Below, piece after piece: positions 57,643 to 64,000 of a stretch of DNA of 64,000 bases (within the stretch, counting starts at the first letter, position 1; each line of letters begins with the position of its first letter). The stretch lies in the NCBI GenBank assembly GCA_964511015.1, contig CAZEDX010000004.1:29193-93192 (forward strand), given 5' to 3'. The stretch comes from FEN-1099 sp964511015 (GTDB lineage Bacteria > Lernaellota > Lernaellaia > Lernaellales > Lernaellaceae). Made by a program: the position numbers and the translations under genes. The notes under the pieces are model-generated. The model was not told where the DNA came from, searched no databases, and saw nothing but the letters and a program-made list of their open reading frames with translations.

Positions 57643-58629
57643 ATGACCCCCATCGACCGCGCCCAGTGTATCGAACGCGCGCGCCGCGTGCTGCGCATCG
57701 AAACCGCCGCGCTGACCGAGATGGCGGCCCGGCTCGACGACGGCTTCGTCCGCGCGGTCGAATTGCTTCTGGCCTGCCCCGGCAAGGTGGTGGTCGTGGG
57801 CATGGGCAAATCGGGGCTGATCGGCGCCAAGATCGCGGCGACGCTGGCCAGCACCGGCACCCCGGCGTTCTTCCTCCACGCGGCGGAGGCCAACCACGGC
57901 GACCTCGGCGTCGTGCACAAGAGCGATGCGGTGATCGCCGTGTCGCATAGCGGCGAGACCGAAGAGATTCTGGCGCTGCTGCCGGCGTTCCGGCGGCTCG
58001 GCCTGCCGGTGGTGGCGATCACCGGCCACGCGCAATCGCGCTTGGCCAAGAACGCCGATGTGGTGCTCGATTCCGGCGTGGCCGAGGAGGCCTGTCCGCT
58101 CGGGCTGGCCCCGACCGCCAGCACCACCGCGCAGTTGGCGATGGGCGACGCGCTCGCCGTCGCGCTGCTCGAGGCGCGCGATTTTACCGCCGAGGATTTC
58201 GCCCGCATCCACCCCGCCGGCACGCTTGGCAAGCGCCTACTGACGCGAGTGGAAGACCTGATGCGCCGCGGCGCCGACGTGGCTCGCGTCCGGCTCGACG
58301 CGCCGTCCACCCAGGTGCTGCTCGAAATCAGCGCCAAGCGGCAGGGCATGACGGTGGTCGAGGACGAAGCGGGCCGGTTACAGGGCGTCGTCACCGACGG
58401 CGACCTGCGCCGTGCGCTGCAGAAATACGGCGACCTCTCCGGCCGGGTCGCCGCCGACCTGATGACCACCACGCCCAAGTCGATCGTCCCGCACGCGCTG
58501 GCCAGCCAGGCGGCGCACCTGATGGAAAGCCACCGCATCAGTTGCCTGCTGGTCCATGACCCGCAAGACCCGGCGCGGATCGTCGGCATGCTCCACCTGC
58601 ACGACCTGATGGCCGCGGGCATCATCTGA
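57643..58629 (+). CDS. kdsD: Arabinose-5-phosphate isomerase
   Basis: 328 residues. SIS domain (GKVVVVGMGKSGLIGAKIAA, HAAEANHGDLGV, ISHSGET-type VAVSHSGETEEI) followed by two CBS domains (from about 205). KdsD/KpsF/GutQ enzymes isomerise ribulose-5-P to arabinose-5-P, the first step of KDO synthesis, which agrees with kdsB next to it. Confidence 0.93.
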   Translation: MTPIDRAQCIERARRVLRIETAALTEMAARLDDGFVRAVELLLACPGKVVVVGMGKSGLIGAKIAATLASTGTPAFFLHAAEANHGDLGVVHKSDAVIAVSHSGETEEILALLPAFRRLGLPVVAITGHAQSRLAKNADVVLDSGVAEEACPLGLAPTASTTAQLAMGDALAVALLEARDFTAEDFARIHPAGTLGKRLLTRVEDLMRRGADVARVRLDAPSTQVLLEISAKRQGMTVVEDEAGRLQGVVTDGDLRRALQKYGDLSGRVAADLMTTTPKSIVPHALASQAAHLMESHRISCLLVHDPQDPARIVGMLHLHDLMAAGII

Positions 58630-58632
58630 CCC

Positions 58633-59433
58633 ATGCCGGAAATCGCCGAAGTGGAAACCGTCGCCCGTTCGCTGCGGCGGCGGTTGCGCGGCCGGCGCAT
58701 CCGGCGCGTGGAGATTCACGATCCCAAACTCGCCCGGCTCGACGTGGCGCGCCTGCGCGGCCGCGTGGTGCGCGATGTGTTTCGCGCGGGCAAGGAAATC
58801 ATCATCGATCTGTCCACGCCGCGCGCCCCGCTGTGGTGGGGCATTCACCTGCGCATGACCGGCGCGCCGCATTGGAGCGCCGACGGCCGCCCGCCCACCG
58901 CCGTGCACCTGCGCCTGTCGGCTTGGTTCGACCGCGGCGCGCTGTTCTACTTCGACTCTCGCCGCTTCGGCGTGATGCGCCTGTGCACAGCCCGCGAGGA
59001 ATGGGAACCGGCCGGCGTGGACCCGTTGTCGCCGGCGTTCACGCGCGAGCGCCTGGCCGGTCTGCTGCGCGGCTCGCGCACGGCGATCAAGCCGTGGTTG
59101 CTGCGGCAAGACAAGCTGGCCGGCTTCGGCAACATCTACGCCTCGGAGGTGCTGTACGTCGCGCGCCTTAATCCGCGCCGCGCCGCCGGTTCGCTGCGGC
59201 CGGACGAGGTTGACCGCCTGTACCGGGCTACGCGGCAGGTGCTGACCAAGGCGGTGGAGTGCGGCGGCACGACGATCTCGGACTTCGCCGACTGCGACGG
59301 CGCGTGCGGCGGCTACCAAAGCTACTTGAAAGTCTACGGCCGCGCCGGCGAGCGCTGCCGGCGTTGTCCGGGCACGGTACGGCGCATCGTGCAGCAGGGC
59401 CGCAGCACGTTCTATTGTCCGGACTGCCAGTAG
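58633..59433 (+). CDS. mutM: Formamidopyrimidine-DNA glycosylase
   Basis: 266 residues. N-terminal catalytic Pro2 and Glu3 are present (MPEIAEVETVARSL), conserved Lys in FRAGKEIII, H2TH segment NIYASEVLYVARLNP and the C-terminal zinc finger (C-x2-C, C-x2-C: CRRCPGTVRRI to FYCPDC). Removes 8-oxoguanine and nicks the strand. End of the kds-type operon, 3 bp from the convergent GH4 gene. Confidence 0.95.
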   Translation: MPEIAEVETVARSLRRRLRGRRIRRVEIHDPKLARLDVARLRGRVVRDVFRAGKEIIIDLSTPRAPLWWGIHLRMTGAPHWSADGRPPTAVHLRLSAWFDRGALFYFDSRRFGVMRLCTAREEWEPAGVDPLSPAFTRERLAGLLRGSRTAIKPWLLRQDKLAGFGNIYASEVLYVARLNPRRAAGSLRPDEVDRLYRATRQVLTKAVECGGTTISDFADCDGACGGYQSYLKVYGRAGERCRRCPGTVRRIVQQGRSTFYCPDCQ

Positions 59434-59436
59434 ACG

Positions 59437-60702
59437 TTACGTGTAGTCCAGATGGTTGGTGCGCAGCAGATCGTCGAGCACTTCCTTTGCCCGGTCGGCG
59501 GTCGGCCCGAGCGGATTGGTGATGATCGCCCGGTAGGCCGCGCCGTAGCTGCGGTTCAGCGCGGCTTCGATGGTCAGCTCTTCGTAGGCCTTCGCCTGCT
59601 GGACGAGCGCGCGGATGCTCGGCTCCAGCGGCTGGGTCGGCCGCGGCACGGCGCCGTTCTTGCCGACACGCGCCACGGTTTCCACCACGCTGTTCGCCGG
59701 CAGGTTCGGAATCGCCCCCTGGTTGCGCACATTGACCACGTGCTCGCGCTGGAGGTCGCCCACGATCGCCTCGATCAGCTCGACGGCAATCTTCGAGTAG
59801 TACGCGCCGCCGCGCTGGTTGAGTTCGTCGGGCTTGGTGACCAGTTGCGGATCGCGGTACTTCGCCAGCAACTGTTCTTCGACGGCCATCACTTCCTGCG
59901 CGCGCGTCCGTTCCTTGGCCTGCTGTTCGGCCAGCACGCGCTCGGTCTGGTAGTAGTAGCGGTTGTAGTAGAGCGGAGCGGCGCGCAGCGCGCGCACCAA
60001 CTCCGGTTTGACATCGATATCAGGGATGTTGGCCGGGCCGGCGTCGCTGGCCAGCACCTCCAGCACCCGTTCGGTCACGTCCTGCCCTTGCACCACGATG
60101 CGGCGTACCCACCCAAGGTGGTTAAGGCCAACCACGTCCAGGTCGATCTCCTGCTCCGCCACGCCGAGGAACTTCGCCAGGTTCATCTTCACGTCGATCG
60201 GCACGTTGCACAGGCCGATGCAGCGGCAGGCGGTATGGTTGAGAATCGCCTCGGTGATCAACCCCGACGGGTTGGTGAAGTTGATGATCCAAGCCCGGTT
60301 GCCTTGCCGCTCCACCTCGCCGCAGACGCGCATGATCGCCGGAATCGTGCGCAGCGCCTTGGCCATGCCGCCGATGCCGGTCGTTTCCTGGCCGATCAGG
60401 CCGTGCCGCCGGCCGAGCAGTTCGTCCTGATGCCGCGCAGGTTGCTGGCCGACGCGGATCTGCGTCAGCACGAACGAGGCGTCGGCCACCGCCGCAGACA
60501 AATGGTCGGTGCGCGTGAGCCGGAAGGGCGATCCGGCATGCGCGACCATCCGCTCCGCGAAATCGCCGACCACCGCCAGCCGTTCGGCGTCGATATCCAT
60601 CAACATCACTTCGGTCAGGCCGAGCGCCTGCGCCCGGTGGATGAGGCCCTCGATCAACTCGGGCGTGTAGGTGCTGCCGCCGCCGACAATCGCGATCTTC
60701 AT
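59437..60702 (-). CDS. GH4 glycosidase, likely 6-phospho-beta-glucosidase
   Basis: 421 residues from ATG 60702 with GAGGG upstream; the longer frame to 60732 lacks a site. NAD-binding start MKIAIVGGGSTYTPELI, IGQETTGIGGM, NFTNPSGLITEA, Cys/His metal ligands in GLCNVPIDVK and LNHLGW. GH4 enzymes use NAD and a divalent metal for an oxidation-elimination mechanism on 6-phospho-glycosides. No phosphotransferase genes are nearby, so the substrate is inferred from family only. Confidence 0.9.
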   Translation of the reverse strand: MKIAIVGGGSTYTPELIEGLIHRAQALGLTEVMLMDIDAERLAVVGDFAERMVAHAGSPFRLTRTDHLSAAVADASFVLTQIRVGQQPARHQDELLGRRHGLIGQETTGIGGMAKALRTIPAIMRVCGEVERQGNRAWIINFTNPSGLITEAILNHTACRCIGLCNVPIDVKMNLAKFLGVAEQEIDLDVVGLNHLGWVRRIVVQGQDVTERVLEVLASDAGPANIPDIDVKPELVRALRAAPLYYNRYYYQTERVLAEQQAKERTRAQEVMAVEEQLLAKYRDPQLVTKPDELNQRGGAYYSKIAVELIEAIVGDLQREHVVNVRNQGAIPNLPANSVVETVARVGKNGAVPRPTQPLEPSIRALVQQAKAYEELTIEAALNRSYGAAYRAIITNPLGPTADRAKEVLDDLLRTNHLDYT

Positions 60703-60803
60703 ACCGGTCGTCCCTCGCTGCTTTGCGCGCACCCTAACCTCTTTGCGCCGTCTTTTTCAAGACCGGGCACTTGGGGTAGGATAGCCGGACTTGCAGGGGC
60801 ATC

Positions 60804-62525
60804 ATGATCGACAAGGCCACCATCGCCGACGCGCTCGACGAAATTGCCGCTCTTCTGGAGCTGAAGGGCGAGAACGACTTCAAGGTGCGCGCGTATGCCA
60901 ACGGCGCGCGCCTGGTTCGCGGTTCCCCGCTCGACTTGGATGACTTCGTGCGCGAGGCGACCGCCGGCCGCATCAAGGGCATCGGCGCGGCGCTGAGCGA
61001 AAAGATCGCCATCCTGGCCCAGACCGGTTCCCTGCCCTTCCTGAACGACCTGCGCGAGGAACTGCCGCCCGGCCTGTTCGAAATGATGCGCATTCCGGGC
61101 CTGGGCGCGAAGAAGGTGCGCGAGTTGTACGCCCAGCTCGGCATCGACGAGCTCAGCGAGCTGGAAGAAGCCTGCCTGCATGACCGGCTGGTCGACCTCA
61201 AGGGCTTCGGCGCCAAGACGCAGGCGAAGATTCTGGCCGGCATCCGCCAACTGGCGTCGTACGGCGGACAGTACCGCCTGGTGACCGCCTGGCTCGAAGC
61301 CGAGCGCCTGGCCGCCGCGTTAGCGGAAACCGGTCTGTGTTCGCACCTCGAAATCGTCGGCTCGATACGCCGCCGACTCGAAACGGTGCACAACGTCAAT
61401 CTGCTCGCGGTCTCGCCCAAGCCGCGCGAGTTGATGGAGGTCTTCGGCAACCTGCCGGGACTGCAAAGCGTGGACGACCACGGCCCGGCCCTGGTGCGTG
61501 TCACCACGGCCAGCGGCGCGCCGGCGGAATTGCGCCTGGTGACGCCGGGGGAATGGGCGTCGGCGCTGGTCTACTTCACCGGCAGCAAGGAACATGTCGC
61601 CCGCTTACAGGAGCGTGCGCGCGAACGCGGCTTCGACTTCGGCGAAAGGGGCCTGCGCCGCGGCAACAAGCCGCTGGAACTCAATCGCGAGGCCGATTGT
61701 TACGCCGCGCTCGACCTGGCGGAGATTCCGCCCGAGCTGCGGGAGGGCGCGGACGAGATCGAGTTGGCGGAACGCGACGCATTGCCGGCGCTGGTGACCA
61801 TGGCCGATCTGCGCGGCGTGTTGCACGTCCATTCGACCTATTCCGACGGCGTCGAACCGCTCGCCCAATTGGCGGCCGAGCTGAAGGCGATGGGCTACCA
61901 CTACTTGGGCGTTACCGACCACTCCCAGACCGCCGGCTACGCGGGCGGCCTGAAACCCGACGATGTGCGCCGGCAGCATGAGGAAATCGACCGCCTCAAC
62001 GCCGAGCTCGCGCCGTTTCGAATTTTCAAGGGCATCGAGTCCGACATCCTGCCCGACGGCTCGCTCGATTATGACGAACCGACGTTGGCGTTGTTCGACT
62101 TCGTCATCGCGTCGGTCCATTCGCACTTCCGGCTCAGCGAAGCCGACATGACCCGCCGCGTGGTGCGGGCAATCGAGAACCCGCACACCACCATCCTCGG
62201 CCATCCGACCGGCCGGTTGTTGCTGACCCGCGAGGCTTACGCCATCGACATGAACGCGGTGCTCGCCGCGGCGGCGAAACACGGCGTGGCGATCGAACTC
62301 AACGCCCATCCCTACCGCCTCGACCTCGATTGGCGGCTGCACCGCCGCGCGAAGGAGATGGGCATTCGCATTCCGATCCTGCCCGATGCGCACGAGCTGG
62401 GCGGCCTACAGGATCTGCGCTACGGCCTCGGCGCGGCGCGCAAGGGCGGCCTCACCGCCGCCGACGTGCCGAACTGCTGGCCGGTCGATCCATTGGCGGC
62501 CTGGCTCGCCCGGAGAAAACGATGA
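60804..62525 (+). CDS. PolX-like protein: family X polymerase domain lacking catalytic carboxylates, plus PHP domain
   Basis: 573 residues, the length of bacterial PolX. N-terminal helix-hairpin-helix repeats include GRIKGIGAALSEKI and IPGLGAKKVRELY. The polymerase domain keeps IVGSIRRRLETV, but the two catalytic Asp that normally follow (as in GDIDLL) read HNVNLL (Asn197, Asn199), and the third (normally DLRVV) is Glu242 in AELRLV. The C-terminal PHP domain appears intact: VLHVHSTYSDG, VTDHSQ, GIESDILPDGSLDY, SVHSHF, GHPTGR and DAHELGG, which bind metals for 3'-5' exonuclease or phosphatase activity. I infer a nuclease/end-processing role without synthesis. Overlaps nth by ATGA, consistent with base-excision repair. 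Confidence 0.88.
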   Translation: MIDKATIADALDEIAALLELKGENDFKVRAYANGARLVRGSPLDLDDFVREATAGRIKGIGAALSEKIAILAQTGSLPFLNDLREELPPGLFEMMRIPGLGAKKVRELYAQLGIDELSELEEACLHDRLVDLKGFGAKTQAKILAGIRQLASYGGQYRLVTAWLEAERLAAALAETGLCSHLEIVGSIRRRLETVHNVNLLAVSPKPRELMEVFGNLPGLQSVDDHGPALVRVTTASGAPAELRLVTPGEWASALVYFTGSKEHVARLQERARERGFDFGERGLRRGNKPLELNREADCYAALDLAEIPPELREGADEIELAERDALPALVTMADLRGVLHVHSTYSDGVEPLAQLAAELKAMGYHYLGVTDHSQTAGYAGGLKPDDVRRQHEEIDRLNAELAPFRIFKGIESDILPDGSLDYDEPTLALFDFVIASVHSHFRLSEADMTRRVVRAIENPHTTILGHPTGRLLLTREAYAIDMNAVLAAAAKHGVAIELNAHPYRLDLDWRLHRRAKEMGIRIPILPDAHELGGLQDLRYGLGAARKGGLTAADVPNCWPVDPLAAWLARRKR

Positions 62526-63166
62526 GCAACAACCTCCGAAAGAAAGCGCGCGAAGTCTACCGGAAGCTGCGCCAGGCGCATCCGGACGCGCGCATCGAGC
62601 TGAATTTCGGCAACCCGTGGGAACTGCTGGTGGCCACCGTGCTGTCGGCGCAGTGCACCGATGTGCGGGTCAACCTGGTCACCGCCGATTTGTTCCGCAA
62701 GTACCGCGGACCGGCCGACTACCTCCGTGTGCCGGTGGCCGAACTGGAAAATGATATCCGCTCGACGGGCTTCTTCCGCAACAAGGCCAAGAGCCTCCGC
62801 GGCGCGGCGCAAGCCGTGATCGAACGCTTTGGCGGGCACGTGCCGCAAACGATGGAGGAACTGGTCACCGTGCCCGGCATCGGCCGTAAAACGGCGAACG
62901 TGTTGCTCGGCAACGCCTTCGACACGCCGGGGGTGGTGGTGGATACGCACGTCACGCGTTTGACCCGCCGCATCGGCCTGACGACCAACGAAGACGCGGT
63001 CAAAATTGAGTTTGACTTGAGGGAGCTGTTACCAAGCAAGGACTGGACACAATTCTCGCACACCCTCATTTTTCACGGTCGTCGCGTCTGCCTGGCGCGC
63101 AAGCCGCGCTGTGAAACATGCCCAATCACGTCGCTTTGTGACTGTTACCAGCTAGGAAACTGCTAG
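62522..63166 (+). CDS. nth: Endonuclease III
   Basis: 214 residues from ATG 62522 overlapping the PolX-like stop. Helix-hairpin-helix with catalytic Lys in VPGIGRKTANVL, catalytic Asp in VVVDTHVTRL, and the iron-sulfur loop C-x6-C-x2-C-x5-C (CLARKPRCETCPITSLC). Cuts oxidised pyrimidines. Coupled to the PolX-like gene. Confidence 0.96.
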   Translation: MSNNLRKKAREVYRKLRQAHPDARIELNFGNPWELLVATVLSAQCTDVRVNLVTADLFRKYRGPADYLRVPVAELENDIRSTGFFRNKAKSLRGAAQAVIERFGGHVPQTMEELVTVPGIGRKTANVLLGNAFDTPGVVVDTHVTRLTRRIGLTTNEDAVKIEFDLRELLPSKDWTQFSHTLIFHGRRVCLARKPRCETCPITSLCDCYQLGNC

Positions 63167-63189
63167 TTAGGTTTGGCGGTGAGGCGTAC

Positions 63190-63218
63190 TTGACGGAAAA
63201 ACACGTTTTGCGTAAATT
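63190..63218 (+). promoter_or_regulatory. Possible promoter and tandem repeat upstream of hoxF
   Basis: TTGACG (63190-63195), a 17-bp spacer and TAAATT (63213-63218). Immediately after it are two 14-bp direct repeats (63221-63234 GCAACCCTTGTAAG and 63235-63248 GCAACCCTGCAAGG), which could be a regulator site or attenuate the leader. Confidence 0.45.
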
Positions 63219-63278
63219 GAGCAACCCTTGTAAGGCAACCCTGCAAGGTCATCTAACCCCAAACGCTAGAGGTAATTC

Positions 63279-64000
63279 ATGAGCGGAAGTCTCGAATTGG
63301 CGATCAAGAATATCTGTCGGGAGTACGGCAACAACCGTACTCGCATGATGGATATCGTTCGCGCGGTTCAAGAGAAGTTCGGCTGTGTGTCCAGCCAGGC
63401 GTTGGACACCATCGCCCGCGAGACGGCGACCCATCGGGTTGAGGTCGAAGGCGTGGTTACCTTCTACTCCTTCTTCTCGACCAAGCCGAAGGGCAAGGTG
63501 GTCATTCGACTGTGCAACGACGTGGTCGATCAGATGATGGGCTTGGCGGCGGTTGCGGAGGCCTTCGAAAAGGAACTCGGCATCGGTTTCGGCCAGACCA
63601 CCAAAGACGGCCAGATCACGCTGGAATACACCGCGTGCATCGGCCTGTCCGACCAGGCGCCCGCCGCGCTGATCAACGATGTGCCGGTGACCTACCTCAC
63701 CCCCGAAAAGGTGAAGGCGGTGGTCAAGGTGTTGAAAGACACCGGTGACCCGCGCGCTCTGGTCAACGTGTACGGCGACGGTAACAACGCCCATCCGTTG
63801 GTCCGCTCGATGGTGCTCAACAACATCCGCAAGCGCGGGCCGGTGATCTTTGCCGATCTCGAGGAAGGTGCGGCGATCAAGAAAGCTCTCGAGATGTCGC
63901 CGAAGGAAGTCATCAACGAGGTCAAGAACGCCCGTCTGCGCGGCCGCGGCGGCGCCGGCTTCCCGACCGGCATGAAGTGGGAATTCACCCGCGCGGCGCT
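63279..64000 (+). CDS. hoxF: HoxF-type NAD(H)-binding diaphorase subunit of bidirectional [NiFe] hydrogenase (3' truncated)
   Basis: The first 240 residues, running off the right edge. ATG 63279 follows GAGG by 6 nt. The start is a NuoE-like thioredoxin fold fused to the NuoF-like flavoprotein domain, whose beginning LRGRGGAGFPTGMKW (FMN/NADH loop) is visible. The NuoE-like part has RLCNDVVDQ and TACIGLSDQAPA, where complex I has four cluster Cys; the CIGLSDQ form is what I recall from HoxF of NAD-reducing hydrogenases. hoxU, hoxY and hoxH are expected downstream. A formate-dehydrogenase diaphorase subunit is the main alternative. Confidence 0.8.
   Translation, partial: MSGSLELAIKNICREYGNNRTRMMDIVRAVQEKFGCVSSQALDTIARETATHRVEVEGVVTFYSFFSTKPKGKVVIRLCNDVVDQMMGLAAVAEAFEKELGIGFGQTTKDGQITLEYTACIGLSDQAPAALINDVPVTYLTPEKVKAVVKVLKDTGDPRALVNVYGDGNNAHPLVRSMVLNNIRKRGPVIFADLEEGAAIKKALEMSPKEVINEVKNARLRGRGGAGFPTGMKWEFTRAA

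Noticed and set aside
63480..63660. Missing cluster cysteines in the NuoE-like domain as evidence of a broken gene
   Set aside because: The CIGLSDQ form is, as I recall, normal for HoxF, so this is family character and not damage.

Overview
The window is high-GC bacterial DNA from a Gram-negative, diderm organism. It carries KDO-sugar genes for LPS (kdsB, kdsD), a TolC-type outer-membrane channel, type II secretion genes (gspC, gspD, gspE) and many lipoproteins with a clear lipobox. Gene content (PAS-rich hybrid kinase, HD-GYP, HoxF-type hydrogenase subunit, tRNA-Sec) fits a deltaproteobacterial-grade lineage. Secreted proteins with long Asp-rich linkers are, as I recall, common in some uncultured lineages of that grade (Myxococcota or Lernaellota-like), but I cannot verify the taxonomy here. 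A run of ten Ns inside a tRNA at 25365-25374 shows this is a draft scaffold, probably a metagenome assembly.

Layout. 1-5.8 kb: end of a secreted M14 carboxypeptidase, a membrane-anchored transglutaminase-like protein, a lipoprotein serine hydrolase, tRNA-Sec with its terminator, and a Cys-rich lipoprotein. 5.8-14 kb: a five-PAS hybrid histidine kinase, an ~820 bp non-coding stretch packed with perfect hairpins, a double flavodoxin-fold protein, a solute-binding/PAS/HD-GYP receptor and a tiny ArfA-like ribosome-rescue gene. 14-19.3 kb: a methionine operon on the minus strand (metY, metX, fused aspartokinase/homoserine dehydrogenase). 19.3-28.4 kb: surface enzymes with Asp-rich linkers (alpha/beta hydrolase, GH28 pectinase, BNR/PKD protein, choice-of-anchor protein), interrupted by tRNA-Pro, prmC and murA. 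28.4-34.2 kb: MoxR ATPase, an outer-membrane-type lipoprotein, a zinc-ribbon membrane protein, a frameshifted CPBP-like gene, a beta-propeller lipoprotein and a small Ala-rich ORF. 34.2-44.7 kb: gspC-gspD-gspE, then a glycogen-debranching-like glycosidase, a carbamoyltransferase and an SGNH hydrolase. 44.7-48.6 kb: another Asp-linker lipoprotein and a second M14 carboxypeptidase with three PKD domains. 48.6-55.4 kb: uvrB, a cupin, uvrC, comEC. 55.4-59.4 kb: tolC-like, kdsB, kdsD, mutM. 59.4-64 kb: a GH4 glycosidase, a PolX-like protein whose polymerase carboxylates are replaced, nth, and the 5' part of hoxF.

The most interesting pattern is a family-wide surface-anchoring architecture. In one set of proteins an N-terminal lipobox Cys is followed by an Asp-rich linker and then the enzyme domain. 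In a second set an ordinary Sec signal peptide and enzyme domain come first, followed by an Asp-rich linker that ends exactly at a terminal Gly-Cys-Gly-Cys. In most cases the linker lies between a presumptive anchoring Cys and the folded domain. This suggests that the C-terminal GCGC is itself an anchoring signal, like a MYXO-CTERM motif lacking its transmembrane helix. Type II secretion genes and a damaged CPBP-type intramembrane protease gene lie in the same window.
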